Counted from the stretch's first letter, positions 20,693-34,558 are shown. The stretch is DNA of 64,000 bases from Chitinimonas koreensis (GCF_014353015.1 NZ_CP060704.1:372001-436000); one strand, 5' to 3'. Program-made: numbers and translations. Notes: generated by a model from the letters alone, not told the origin.

Positions 20693-21466
20693 TCATTCCG
20701 CATACAACGGTAGCAACCGCGCCGCCATCTCGTCGCGCAGCTCGGCCAGCGCAGTCCAGAAGCGCTCGGTCGTATCGTGCTGGCGCGCGGCGAAGTCCGG
20801 GTTGAACACCACGAAGTAGTCCTTGGTCGACAGCGGCGCCGGCAACCGCTCGACCCGCTCCTGGCCCCAGCGCTGCACGGCGGCGTCGCCGGCCAGGTCC
20901 TGCGTCGCGTAGGCGGCGATGCGGCCGGCCAGCAGCTTTTCGAGGTTGGAACGGCTGCCCAGCGCCTCCTCCACCGTCACGCCCATCGTCTTCAGGTCGC
21001 GCCCGATCGACCAGCCCAGGTTCACCCCGACCGCGCCATTGAGCCCGCGCAGACGCTGGCCATCCCATTCGACCGGGCTGCCGGTCAGGCGGTACAGGTA
21101 GTAGCGCAGCGTGGCGATGCGCCGGTCGTGGTCGGGCTTGCCGTCCTTGAGCGGGTAGGCGAGGCCGGCGGCGCGCTCGGGGTTGTGGGAATACATGAAT
21201 GCGCCGTCGTGGCGGCCGGCCTGGGTCTCGGCCAGCACCCGCACATTGGGCAGGCGCACGAAGCGGGCGGTGCAGCCGATGCGGCGGCTCGCCTCGCGCA
21301 CCATCTCGACCGCCACGCCGGGTCGTTCGGCCTGCACCGTGGCTTCGCCGACCATATAGGGCGGCGAGGGCTCGGCGTTGTAGGCGAAGGAGAGATTGCA
21401 GGCGGCCTGGGCCTGCGGCCATGCGGCAGACAGCGCCGCGATGGCCAGGAGCTGAGGAATCTTCAT
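20693..21466 (-). CDS. Periplasmic solute-binding protein family 3 (PAAT-like)
   Basis: 257 residues with a signal peptide ending near AQAAC. The fold pattern is that of type 3 solute-binding proteins of polar amino acid transport: a first strand with SFAYNAEPSPPYM, then GVAVEMVREASRRIGC, VRVLAETQAGRHDGAFMYS, a hinge area with VGVNLGWSIGRDLKTMG and a terminal VFNPDFAARQ...ERFWTALAEL. No permease or ATPase genes are adjacent, so it may be an orphan receptor or sensor-like binding protein. It converges with metF and is divergent from plsB, with a MITE-like element in the 409-bp gap. The ligand cannot be deduced. Confidence 0.8.
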   Translation of the reverse strand: MKIPQLLAIAALSAAWPQAQAACNLSFAYNAEPSPPYMVGEATVQAERPGVAVEMVREASRRIGCTARFVRLPNVRVLAETQAGRHDGAFMYSHNPERAAGLAYPLKDGKPDHDRRIATLRYYLYRLTGSPVEWDGQRLRGLNGAVGVNLGWSIGRDLKTMGVTVEEALGSRSNLEKLLAGRIAAYATQDLAGDAAVQRWGQERVERLPAPLSTKDYFVVFNPDFAARQHDTTERFWTALAELRDEMAARLLPLYAE

Positions 21467-21484
21467 GGACGGTCCGTGGTCCTT

Positions 21485-21749
21485 AGAGTCTATCCCGACA
21501 GGAATTCGCCTTGCGCCGAACTGGCTTGGGGCTCAGGCCCAGGCGCGGGTCACGTAGCAGTTTGGCCGACTGCAAGTGACTCGTAACGACGGCATGAGCC
21601 CCAAGCCAGTTCGGGCCTCCGGGTTGCCGTCAGAATGCCCGTCAGCTTTGTCGCTCATCGTCATGTAGATCGCTACATTGCCTCTTCGCTTCGCGCTGGC
21701 GGGCTTGTCTGCCGGCAACGCAAGGCGAATTCCTGTCGGGATAGACTCT
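21485..21749. mobile_element. 265-bp MITE-like element with 31-bp perfect terminal inverted repeats
   Basis: The left end 21485-21515 (agagtctatcccgacaggaa, continuing ttcgccttgcg) is the exact reverse complement of 21719-21749. Directly inside the left arm, 21516-21535 (ccgaactggcttggggctca) is the exact complement of 21595-21614, giving a second 20-bp stem. A third small stem, atgtag/ctacat, lies near 21663-21678. It has no transposase; the only ORF inside (61 codons, minus strand, 21533-21718) has no recognisable product. It is probably a non-autonomous element or large structured repeat. No clear target duplication was seen. Confidence 0.8.
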
Positions 21750-21839
21750 TCCGCTGTCTGTGTTCTTGTAATACCGGTCTGCCTTCTTTTTGGACCGCGC
21801 CGCCAGTCCGGTCAAGCATGCGCTTGGCCGGAGCGCGTT

Positions 21840-21845
21840 TATAAT
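21840..21845 (+). promoter_or_regulatory. Possible -10 element (TATAAT) for plsB
   Basis: A perfect TATAAT lies 30 bases before the plsB ATG and outside the MITE-like element. I see no good -35 at 16-18 bp, so the call rests on the hexamer alone. Confidence 0.4.
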
Positions 21846-21875
21846 TGGACGCTCATCCAGATTCCAGTTCGCTGC

Positions 21876-24403
21876 ATGCTCAAATACCTCGGCCTCGACA
21901 GGCCTTTTTTATTGCTCGCACGCCGGCTGCTGTTCAGCGTGGCGCGTACCCAGACCCTGTCGGATACGCCGCAGGCGCTCGGCCTCGATCCGTCCCGGCC
22001 GGTCTGCTACGTGCTGCAGCGGCGCTTCCTCAGCAATATCCTGGTGCTCGAGCGTGAAGTGCTGGCGGCCGGCCTCGCCTCGCCGCTCGACGGCATCCAT
22101 ACCGCCACGGTGCGCGAGAACCGCGCCTTCTTCTTCACCACCCGCGCCGAGCCGTGGTTCGGCCGCACCAAGTCGGGCGGCCATTCGCCGCTGCTGGAGC
22201 GGCTGACCCAGGCGGTGCGCAACCAGCCCGATTTCGACGTGCAAGTGGTGCCGGTCAGCATCCTGTGGGCCGCACGCCCGACAAGGAAAGCTCGATCTGG
22301 AAGCTGATCTTCTCGGAAAGCTGGTCGCCGCGCGGCTCGCTGCGCCAGTTGTTCACCATCCTGCTGCATGGCCGCAACACCCTGGTGCGCTTCGGCCAGC
22401 CGCTGTCGCTGCGCGAGCTGGCGGCCGACGCCGAGGACGACGAGCGCGCCATCCGCAAGGTCTCGCGCGTGCTGCGCGTGCATTTCCGTCAGCAGCGCGA
22501 GATGGCGATCGGCCCCGACCTGTCGCACCGCCGCACCCAGGTCGAAGGCATCCTCGACACCGATTCGGTCAAGGCCGCCATCGCCGCGCTGGCCGCCGAG
22601 CAGGGCGGCGGCGCCACCGCGATGCGGCGCGCCGAGGAGAAGGCGCGCCACTACGCCTGGGAGATCGCCGCCGACTACAGCTACCCGGTGGTACGGGTGT
22701 TCCACCGCTTCCTGACCTGGGTGTGGACACGGCTGTACGACGGCGTCGAGCTCGGCAACTTCGATACCGTGACCGGCGTCGCGCCCGACCACGAGATCAT
22801 CTACGTCCCCTGCCACCGCAGCCATATCGACTACCTGCTGCTGAGCTACATCGTCTACCAGCAGGGCCTGATGATTCCGCACATCGCGGCCGGGGCGAAC
22901 CTCAACCTGCCCATCGTCGGCGGCATCCTGCGCCGCGGCGGCGCCTTCTTCCTGCGCCGCTCGTTCAAGGGCAATCCGCTGTATGGCGCGGTGTTCAACG
23001 AATACCTGCACATGGTGATCGCCAAGGGCTTCCCGATCGAATACTTCGTCGAGGGCGGCCGCAGCCGCACCGGCCGGCTGTTGCAGCCGCGGCCCGGCAT
23101 GCTGGCGATGACGGTGCAGAGCTATCTGCGCGACTCCTCCCGGCCGATCGTGTTCCTGCCGGTCTACATCGGCTACGAGAAGCTGTTCGAGGGCCGCAGC
23201 TACGTCGGCGAGCTGATGGGCAAGCCCAAGCAGAAGGAGTCGCTGTTCAACCTGCTGATGAGCGTGCGCGAGCTGAAGAAGAACTTCGGCAAGGTGCACG
23301 TCAATTTCGGCGAGCCGATCAAGCTGGCCGAGGTGCTGGCCGAGGCGCACCCGGACTGGCGCCAGGAGCCGCCGCTGGGCGAGAGCCGGCCGGCCTGGTT
23401 CAGCCAGGGCATCAAGCAGTTGGGCAACCGCATCGCCGACGGCATCAACAGCGCGGCAGTGGCCAACCCGGTCAACCTGGTCAGCCTGGCGCTGCTGGCG
23501 ACGCCGCGCCATGCGATGGACGAGGACCAGCTGGTGTCGCAGCTCGACGGCTACCGCCGGCTCCTGAGCGCGGTGCCCTATGCCGGCCGCGCGCGGCTGA
23601 CCGCACTCGACGGCCGCGCCATGGTGGCGCACTGCGAGAAGCTGCGGCTGATCCAGCGCCATCCGCATGCGCTGGGCGACGTGCTGCACTTCTATCCGGA
23701 GGATGCGGTGCTGTGCAGCTATATGCGCAACAACGTGCTGCACTGCGTCGCCATCCCGGCGCTGATCGCCTGCCTGTTCTCGCGCAACGCCAGCCTGAGC
23801 CGCGAGCAGCTGGCCAACCTGACGCGCACGGTCTATCCCTTCCTGCGCGCCGAGCTGTTCCTGCGCTGGGAAGAGGAGGAACTCGGCGGCGCGCTGGACG
23901 CCTACCTGGCCGCGCTGGTCGAGATGGGCTGGCTGGCCGAGAGCACCGGCCGCGAGGGCATCTACAACGCGCCCAACCTCAACAGCGACGAATACGCCCA
24001 GCTGATGCTGCTGGGCAACGCGGTGCGGCCGGCGCTGGTGCGCTACTTCATCTCGCTGTCGGTGCTGACCCAGCAGGGCAGCGGCGCGGTCAGCGCCGAC
24101 GAGCTCGAGGGCCTGTGCCACCTGCTGGCGCAGCGCATGTCGCTGCTGCGCGAGTTCAACGCGCCGGAATTCTTCGATCGGGCGATCTTCCGCACCTTCA
24201 TCGCCACGCTGAAGCAGAACGGCCTGGCGGCCGAGGACGAGGCCGGCAAGCTGACCTTCGACGCCAAGCTGCGCAACGCCGCGGCCGAATCGCGCTACGT
24301 GCTGTCGCCCGACGTGCGGCAGAGCGTGCTGCACCTGACGCGCATCGATCGCGGGACGATGGAGCAGGCGCTGGCGCGGTTGGCGGCGAAAGGGAAAGCG
24401 TGA
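21876..24403 (+). CDS. plsB: Glycerol-3-phosphate acyltransferase, one apparent frameshift
   Basis: It transfers an acyl chain to sn-glycerol-3-phosphate at the inner membrane, the first step of phospholipid synthesis. The start is the ATG before LKYLGLDRPFLLLARR. Frame 3 carries the N-terminal part to VVPVSILW; frame 2 continues from PDKESSIWKL. One G added to tgggcc near 22270 gives ILWGRTPDKESSIWKL, matching the family sequence VPVSIFWGRSPDKE. The restored length is 842 residues, normal for PlsB. Catalytic block I CHRSHIDYLLLSY is near residue 312, and VEGGRSRTGRLL and FLPVYIGYEKL are also present. Because the gene is usually essential and otherwise perfect, a sequencing error is likelier than a pseudogene. 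It converges with the rluF-like gene. Confidence 0.92.
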
Positions 24404-24420
24404 GGTGATAGGTGTGAGGG

Positions 24421-24571
24421 GTGAGGTGTAACCCCATCCCCTCCCAACCTCCCCTTGAAGGGGGAGGGCAGTGCAGCGACGGCTCCAAGACATGCGCTCT
24501 TTCAGCCGGCACGAACGGACTCCCTCCCCTTCAAGGGGAGGGTCGGGGTGGGGATGGGGTCAACACCTCAC
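24421..24571. repeat. Long imperfect inverted repeat between convergent plsB and rluF-like genes
   Basis: The left arm 24421-24469 (gtgaggtgtaaccccatccc, then ctcccaacctccccttgaag) is mirrored by 24522-24571. Each arm also holds its own short hairpin, cctccccttgaagggggagg and ccctccccttcaaggggagg. It occupies the whole gap between two converging stops and could halt transcription from both sides. It belongs to the same CCCTC/GAGGG palindrome group as 32112, 41552 and 51360. Confidence 0.75.
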
Positions 24572-24596
24572 GCCTCACCCCTTCCTCCTCACACAA

Positions 24597-25340
24597 TCAG
24601 AATTTCTCTTCCTCGCGCAGATACCGCCACTGCCCCATCGGCAGATCCGACAGCGGAATGCGGCCGATGCGGATGCGCTTGAGGCCGACCACCTTGAGGC
24701 CGACCAGCTCGCACATGCGGCGGATCTGCCGCTTCTTGCCCTCGCGCAGCACGAAACGCAGCTGGTGCTCGTTCTGCCAGCTCACCTTGGCCGGCTTGAG
24801 CGCCTGGCCGTCGAGGCTCAATCCGTGGTTCAGCAGGGCAAGGCCGGCGGCGTCGAGCGTGCCCTCGACCCGCACCAGGTATTCCTTCTCGATCCGGGTC
24901 TCGTCGCCGATCAGCGCCTTGGCCACGCGGCCGTCCTGGGTCAGTACCAGGAGGCCGGTCGAATCGATGTCGAGCCGGCCGGCCGGCGCCAGGCCCGCCA
25001 GGTGGCGGCGCGAGAACTCGATGCCCGAGCGGTCGCCGACGAAGCGGTTGTCCGGCAGGATCAGCAGCGAGGCCGGCTTGTAGCCCTGTTCGGCCTGGCC
25101 CGAGACATAGCCGATCGGCTTGTTGAGGATGATGGTCACGCGTTGGGTCTGCGCCACCGCGGCGCGGCGGTCGAGCTCGATGCGCTGGGTCGGCAGCACC
25201 CGGCTGCCGAGCACGTCGACGACGATGCCGTCGACCTTGACCCAGCCGCGCTCGATGTATTCGTCGGCCTCGCGGCGCGAGCACAGGCCGAGTTCGGCCA
25301 TGCGCTTGGAGAGACGGAGCGATTCCTGCGGTTCGGTCAT
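24597..25340 (-). CDS. rluF: rRNA pseudouridine synthase, RluF-like
   Basis: 247 residues. An N-terminal S4 RNA-binding domain (MAELGLCSRREADEYIERGW, about 14-60) is followed by the RsuA/RluB/E/F catalytic domain with motif GRLDIDSTGLLVLTQDG, in which the Asp after GRL is the nucleophile, then KEYLVRVEG and REGKKRQIRRMCELVG. The ending IPLSDLPMGQWRYL resembles RluF (23S U2604) more than RsuA or RluB. Subfamily is inferred. It converts specific uridines of rRNA to pseudouridine in the cytosol. Convergent with plsB; its start is 122 bp from the divergent tcdA start. Confidence 0.85.
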   Translation of the reverse strand: MTEPQESLRLSKRMAELGLCSRREADEYIERGWVKVDGIVVDVLGSRVLPTQRIELDRRAAVAQTQRVTIILNKPIGYVSGQAEQGYKPASLLILPDNRFVGDRSGIEFSRRHLAGLAPAGRLDIDSTGLLVLTQDGRVAKALIGDETRIEKEYLVRVEGTLDAAGLALLNHGLSLDGQALKPAKVSWQNEHQLRFVLREGKKRQIRRMCELVGLKVVGLKRIRIGRIPLSDLPMGQWRYLREEEKF

Positions 25341-25462
25341 GGCGGTGTTCCCATCGGCTAAACCGGCATTTTAGCGCCGGCGGCCGGCACGGTCGCCGTC
25401 CTGGCCGATTTGGCCGCGCGGCGACGCTGGCGGCGCCGGCCCTGCGTTAGAATCGCCCCCCT

Positions 25463-26236
25463 ATGAATCTCGCCGACGACCTCGACCATCAGCGCCGCTT
25501 CGGCGGCATCGCCCGACTCTACGGCGAGGCCGCGCTGCGGCGCTTCGAAGCGGCCCACGCCTGCGTGATCGGCGTCGGCGGCGTCGGCTCCTGGGCCGCC
25601 GAGGCGCTGGCGCGCAGCGCGGTCGGCCGCATCACGCTGATCGACCTCGACCACGTCGCGCCGAGCAACGTGAACCGCCAGCTGCACGCGCTGACCGACA
25701 CGCTCGGCATGGCCAAGGTCGCCGCCATGGCGGCACGCATCCGCGCCATCAACCCGCGTGCCGAGGTGGTCGAGATCGACGACTTCCTGACCGCCGACAA
25801 CCTGGCCGAGCTGGCCGCGCCGGGCCGCTACGACGTGGTGCTCGACTGCATCGACCAGCTGCGGGTCAAGGTGGCGCTGATCGCCCACTGCCGCCGCCAC
25901 AAGATCCCGCTGCTGGTCTCGGGCGGCGCCGGCGGCCGGGTCGACCCGGCCCGCATCGCGCTGGCCGACATCGCCCAGACCAGCGGCGACGCGCTGCTGT
26001 CCAAGATCCGCGCCGAGCTGCGCCGCCATCACGGTTTTCCGCGCGAGGGCAAACGTTTCGGCATCGAGGCGGTCTATTCGACTGAACCCATCGTGCGTGC
26101 GCCGGAAAGCTGCGAGCCGGCCGCGCCGGGCGGCGGCGGGCTCAACTGCGCCGGCTACGGCTCGGCGGTGGCCGTGACCGCGAGCTTCGGCATGGCGCTG
26201 GCCGGTCGTGCGCTGGCCCGCCTGGCCAAGGGCTGA
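25463..26236 (+). CDS. tcdA: tRNA threonylcarbamoyladenosine dehydratase
   Basis: 257 residues, E1/ThiF/MoeB-like fold. The ATP-binding loop GVGGVGSWAAEALARS is near 33-48, followed by ITLIDLDHVAPSNVNRQ, VVLDCIDQLRVKV, and the diagnostic YSTEPI near the C-terminus. The enzyme cyclises t6A to ct6A at position 37 of ANN-decoding tRNAs using ATP. It is expressed divergently from the rluF-like gene, so two RNA-modification genes share a short promoter region. The ORF is intact and length matches the family. Confidence 0.95.
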   Translation: MNLADDLDHQRRFGGIARLYGEAALRRFEAAHACVIGVGGVGSWAAEALARSAVGRITLIDLDHVAPSNVNRQLHALTDTLGMAKVAAMAARIRAINPRAEVVEIDDFLTADNLAELAAPGRYDVVLDCIDQLRVKVALIAHCRRHKIPLLVSGGAGGRVDPARIALADIAQTSGDALLSKIRAELRRHHGFPREGKRFGIEAVYSTEPIVRAPESCEPAAPGGGGLNCAGYGSAVAVTASFGMALAGRALARLAKG

Positions 26237-26335
26237 GGCGTTGCCGCGGCAAAAGGCATTTGTGCCCGGCGCCCGCACCGGGCCGAACGGTGGACGCGTG
26301 CTATGATCCGAACGGTATTTTCCTAGTCGAATGTC

Positions 26336-26650
26336 ATGCAGTATCTCTACCTGATCCGTCCCACCCGACCCGACATGCTGCGCACCGGCCCGAGCGACGC
26401 CGAAGCCTCGGCGATGGCCGAGCACTTCGCCTACCTGCAGGCCGCGCTGGCCGACGGCCGCCTGATCCTGGCCGGCCGCACGCTCGACCCGGACGGCTTC
26501 GGCATCGCGATCTACAACGCCGACGACGAAGTCTCCGCCCAGGCCTTCGCCGCGGCCGATCCGGCGGTGCGCTACGGCGTGGTCACCGCCGAAGTCCGGC
26601 CCTACCGCGTCGCGCTGATCGCCCAGGACAACGTGCGGGAGGCGGCATGA
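26336..26650 (+). CDS. YciI/YCII-domain protein
   Basis: 104 residues, a small ferredoxin-like-fold YCII domain with MQYLYLIRPTR at the start, a central MAEHFAYLQAALADGRLILAG (the conserved H and D of the family) and a C-terminal VRYGVVTAEVRPYRVALI. Family members are small cytosolic proteins, some with dehydrochlorinase-like or stress roles; the substrate here is unknown. Its stop overlaps the next start by four bases (ATGA), so it is translationally coupled to the DUF4124 gene. Confidence 0.85.
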   Translation: MQYLYLIRPTRPDMLRTGPSDAEASAMAEHFAYLQAALADGRLILAGRTLDPDGFGIAIYNADDEVSAQAFAAADPAVRYGVVTAEVRPYRVALIAQDNVREAA

Positions 26651-27072
26651 AACGGCTCGCGCTGGCCCTGCTGCTGGCCCTGCCGGCCCAGGCCGAGATC
26701 TACAAGCACGTCGATTCGGAAGGCCGCGTCACCTATTCGAACATCCCCAGCAAGGGCGCCAAGAAGCTCGACCTGGGCGACGTGCCCGGCGCGATCCCGG
26801 CGCCGCGCAACGGGGTGGTGCGCTCCGGCGGCGGTTCCAGCGGCAACGCCACGCCGTCCAGCTTCCCGCGCGTCGACGTTGCCACCCAGCGCAGCCGCGA
26901 CCAGACCAAGCTGCAGATCCTGCGCGACGAACTCGGCAGCGAGCAGAAGCTGCTCGACAGCGCGCGGCAGAAACTGGCGGCAACGCCCGCCGACGCACGC
27001 CAGCGCGACAACGTGACGATGCACGAGAAGAACATCGAAGCGTTGCAGAAGGAAATCGCCCGGGTGCAGTAA
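26647..27072 (+). CDS. DUF4124-domain periplasmic protein
   Basis: 141 residues. A signal peptide (MKRLALALLLALPAQA) is followed at once by a DUF4124 domain, EIYKHVDSEGRVTYSN, a small beta-hairpin-like domain common in Betaproteobacteria. A Gly/Ser/Pro linker and a C-terminal coiled-coil-like helix (about 85-141, LQILRDELGSEQKLLDSARQ) follow. The start at the overlapping ATG was chosen because it gives the intact signal peptide. Function is unknown; it is probably cell-envelope located. It lies directly upstream of the glnL regulatory region. Confidence 0.8.
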   Translation: MKRLALALLLALPAQAEIYKHVDSEGRVTYSNIPSKGAKKLDLGDVPGAIPAPRNGVVRSGGGSSGNATPSSFPRVDVATQRSRDQTKLQILRDELGSEQKLLDSARQKLAATPADARQRDNVTMHEKNIEALQKEIARVQ

Positions 27073-27115
27073 GCATCCGGCACCGCTCGTCCCCACTCCC
27101 CGATCGATCGCCGAA

Positions 27116-27132
27116 TGCACTAAGATGGTGCA
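27116..27132 (+). promoter_or_regulatory. NtrC-type binding site upstream of glnL
   Basis: tgcactaagatggtgca matches the NtrC consensus TGCACY-N5-GGTGCA in all fixed positions and is about 120 bp before the predicted sigma-54 promoter. A second, weaker dyad, cgtgc-N7-gcacg, lies at 27136-27152, as expected of a tandem enhancer. Confidence 0.75.
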
Positions 27133-27236
27133 TTCGTGCGCCATCTGCACGCACCGAAGCGGAGCACGCCGCCGCCCGGGCGGCCGGTCCGTTCCAAGTC
27201 GCTGATTCCGCTGGCCGTCGCCGCATGCGCATGGCA

Positions 27237-27252
27237 TGGCCCATTCCTTGCT
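27237..27252 (+). promoter_or_regulatory. Sigma-54 -24/-12 promoter of glnLG
   Basis: tggcccattccttgct fits TGGCACG-N4-TTGCW with the invariant GG and GC spaced 12 apart. It predicts a start near 27263 and a leader of about 22 bases before the glnL ATG. Together with the NtrC dyads upstream it indicates nitrogen-controlled, autoregulated expression. Confidence 0.7.
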
Positions 27253-27284
27253 TGATGGCTGCCAACCCTTGCATTGCGAATGCC

Positions 27285-28349
27285 ATGTCCGCTTCTCCCT
27301 ACGCCGGCCTCGACCTGTTGGAAACCGCCGTGATCGTGCTCGATTCGGCCCGCGCCGTCCGCCACATGAACCCGGCGGCGGAGACGCTGTTCGAGCTGTC
27401 GGCACGCGAAACGGTGGGCCGGCCGCTGTCGGCCTGCTTCTCGGAGCCAGCCGAGATCCTGGCCGCGCTCGACGCCGCCGAGAAGCAGAACGCCGCCGTC
27501 ACCGAGCACGACGTCGCGCTGGCGGTGCGGCTGGGCAACACCATCCACGTCGCCTTCACCGTGCGCGAGATCGAGGCGCCGGTGCTCACCGTGCTCGAAT
27601 TCCGCCAGACCGACCAGCAGCGCCGCATCGCCAACGAGGAGCGGCTGGCGGCCCAGCAGCAGGCCAACCGCCAGCTGATCCGCAACCTGGCGCACGAGAT
27701 CAAGAACCCGCTCGGCGGCATCCGCGGCGCGGCCCAGCTCCTGAAGAAGGAGCTGGACGATCCCGGCCTGCGCGAATACACCCAGGTGATCACCGACGAG
27801 GCCGACCGGCTGCAGGGCCTGCTCGACCGGCTGCTGACGCCGCACCGGCTGCCGCAGGTGGGCGAATTGAACATCCACGAGGTGCTCGAGCGCGTGCGCA
27901 GCGTGCTGCTGGCCGAATTCCCCAACGGCCTGGCGGTGCGGCGCGACTACGACACCAGCATGCCCTACCTGTACGGCGACAAGGAGCAACTGATCCAGGC
28001 GGTGCTCAACATTGTGCGCAACGCCGCCCAGGCCATGCACGGCGCCGGCCAGATCGTGCTGAAGACCCGCATCGCCCGCCAGGTCACGCTCAACCGCCGC
28101 CGCTACCCGCTGGCGCTGACGCTGCAGATCACCGACAACGGCCCGGGCATTCCCGAGCAGATCCGCGAGACGCTGTTCTACCCGCTGGTCTCGGCCCGGC
28201 CGGGCGGCACCGGCATCGGCCTGCACCTCGCCCACACCTTCGTGCAGCAGCACAACGGCAGCATCGAGTTCGAGTCGCAGCCCGGCTGCACCCGCTTCAC
28301 GCTGACGCTGCCGATCAACGGCTGGACCCCGCTGGACCCCGGCAAATAA
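27285..28349 (+). CDS. glnL: Nitrogen regulation sensor histidine kinase NtrB
   Basis: 354 residues, normal for NtrB/GlnL. An N-terminal PAS domain (about 5-110) precedes the H-box RNLAHEIKNPLGGIRGAAQL with phospho-accepting His137, then the N box IVRNAAQAM, G1 DNGPGIP and G2 GGTGIGLHLA. It phosphorylates or dephosphorylates NtrC according to nitrogen status signalled by PII, in the cytosol. The ATG at 27285 is preferred over one 60 bp upstream because it fits the family N-terminus and the predicted sigma-54 start. glnG follows after 13 bp. Confidence 0.95.
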   Translation: MSASPYAGLDLLETAVIVLDSARAVRHMNPAAETLFELSARETVGRPLSACFSEPAEILAALDAAEKQNAAVTEHDVALAVRLGNTIHVAFTVREIEAPVLTVLEFRQTDQQRRIANEERLAAQQQANRQLIRNLAHEIKNPLGGIRGAAQLLKKELDDPGLREYTQVITDEADRLQGLLDRLLTPHRLPQVGELNIHEVLERVRSVLLAEFPNGLAVRRDYDTSMPYLYGDKEQLIQAVLNIVRNAAQAMHGAGQIVLKTRIARQVTLNRRRYPLALTLQITDNGPGIPEQIRETLFYPLVSARPGGTGIGLHLAHTFVQQHNGSIEFESQPGCTRFTLTLPINGWTPLDPGK

Positions 28350-28362
28350 GACAAGACACCCC

Positions 28363-29772
<1,410 letters not shown>

Positions 29773-29863
29773 GGCGCTGAAGAGCGCCAGGCTGTAGATC
29801 GGGTAGGCCCATTGCGGGCAGGCCCATTCGAGCTGACGCCATGGCGGCGGCGCGAGGGCCTGG

Positions 29864-29927
29864 TAGGTCGGGCTTTATGCCCGACGGCGCCGCTTGTGAA
29901 GACCGCTGTCGGGCATCAAGCCCGACC
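29864..29927. repeat. REP-like palindrome, GTCGGGC family
   Basis: Two outward-matching dyads, aggtcgggctttatgcccga and gctgtcgggcatcaagcccg, form a double hairpin in the 436-bp gap between glnG and metH. A second palindrome family begins 70 bp further on. No gene is seen in 29773-30208; a taagat hexamer at about 30171 could be a -10 for metH. Confidence 0.8.
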
Positions 29928-29998
29928 TGCAGGTGAACCTGCCGACCAAGGTGGCGTGGCCGACGACCCTGGCAGCGGATTGCACCGCCGAGGTGTTG

Positions 29999-30066
29999 TA
30001 GGAGCGGCTTCAGCCGCGAATGCCCTGGCGGCATCTCGACCATTCGCGGCTGAAGCCGCTCCTGCA
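29999..30066. repeat. REP-like palindrome, GGAGCGGCTTCAGCCGCGAA family
   Basis: taggagcggcttcagccgcg at the left end and cattcgcggctgaagccgct at the right end are inverted copies, each with an internal gcggcttcagccgc dyad. The same element occurs at 47640-47716, again just downstream of a GTCGGGC-family element and in the same order. Confidence 0.85.
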
Positions 30067-30208
30067 GGCGTGCCGCTGCCGATGAGCGAACGCCATGCCC
30101 GCCGCGCCGCATGAATCCCATTCATGCAGAACCCATGGCCCGGCCGCCAGGCCGGCCCGGCGCGCATGGTAAGATCGCCGACTTTCCCCCGAATATTCAG
30201 CGACTTCC

Positions 30209-33980
<3,772 letters not shown>

Positions 33981-34007
33981 CCGGTCGCCGTGCCGCTGCG
34001 GGGTGGA

Positions 34008-34406
34008 TCAGTACGCCGGCCTGGCCGGCTTGCCGCCGACCACGTAGCGCTCGTCGACCGCCTCGACGTTGTTGTGGCGCGACGGCAGCAGCAGGGTGAT
34101 TTCCTTGCTCACGCTGCCGTCGATCTCGAAGCGGTAGTCGTCGATCAGCGTGGCCTTGTCGCCGTCGCGCTCGATCAAGCGGTAGCTGCCGCGCGGCAGC
34201 GTGGCCGGCACCCACCAGGCGGTCCGGCCCGCGTCCGCGCTCGGCCCGCGGCTGAACAGCGGCCGGGTGTGTTCCTGCCAGCCGAGGGTCAGGTTCTCGG
34301 CCGGTCGCGGCGCATCCGGCCTGCTCGCGCAGGCGCCGAGTCCGAGCAGCAGGCTGGCGCCGAGCACGCCGCGCAGGAGGCGGCCGGAAAGGGGGGACGT
34401 AGGCAT
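34008..34406 (-). CDS. Small hypothetical lipoprotein
   Basis: 132 residues with a lipoprotein signal peptide: basic start, hydrophobic GVLGASLLLGLGAC, lipidated Cys at about 26. The mature part has no motif I recognise; it looks mostly beta-rich (LPRGSYRLIERDGDKATLIDDYRF) and has a closing ERYVVGGKPARPAY. Ser/Asp at the positions after Cys do not clearly dictate inner- versus outer-membrane sorting. It converges with metH, 27 bp apart, and may share a promoter region with nothing else. Function unknown. Confidence 0.7.
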   Translation of the reverse strand: MPTSPLSGRLLRGVLGASLLLGLGACASRPDAPRPAENLTLGWQEHTRPLFSRGPSADAGRTAWWVPATLPRGSYRLIERDGDKATLIDDYRFEIDGSVSKEITLLLPSRHNNVEAVDERYVVGGKPARPAY

Positions 34407-34516
34407 GGCAGACCTCGCATGGATTGGGCTTGAGAGGCGCTTGGAGCCCGCGGGCCGCTAAAAGTGCCGCCGGAATTGCGCCGCGGCAGCGGGACGGCGA
34501 TCCGGATGGCGGATGC

Positions 34517-34558
34517 GACGAGGCCGCGATGGACCCTGGGGTTCATCGCGGCCTCGTC
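34517..34558 (-). terminator. 15-bp hairpin downstream of the 62-aa gene
   Basis: gacgaggccgcgatg and catcgcggcctcgtc form a perfect 15-bp stem with a 12-base loop, about 38 bases past the stop of the small minus-strand gene. No T-run follows, so its action as a terminator is uncertain. Confidence 0.5.

Noticed and set aside
21533..21718. 61-codon minus-strand gene inside the 265-bp element
   Set aside because: Its sequence lies across the palindromic arms and hairpins, it has no ribosome site and no recognisable domain. It is best explained as structure of the element.
29773..30208. Cobalamin riboswitch upstream of metH
   Set aside because: No conserved B12-box-like core (GCCACTG type) was found; the space is filled by two REP-like elements.
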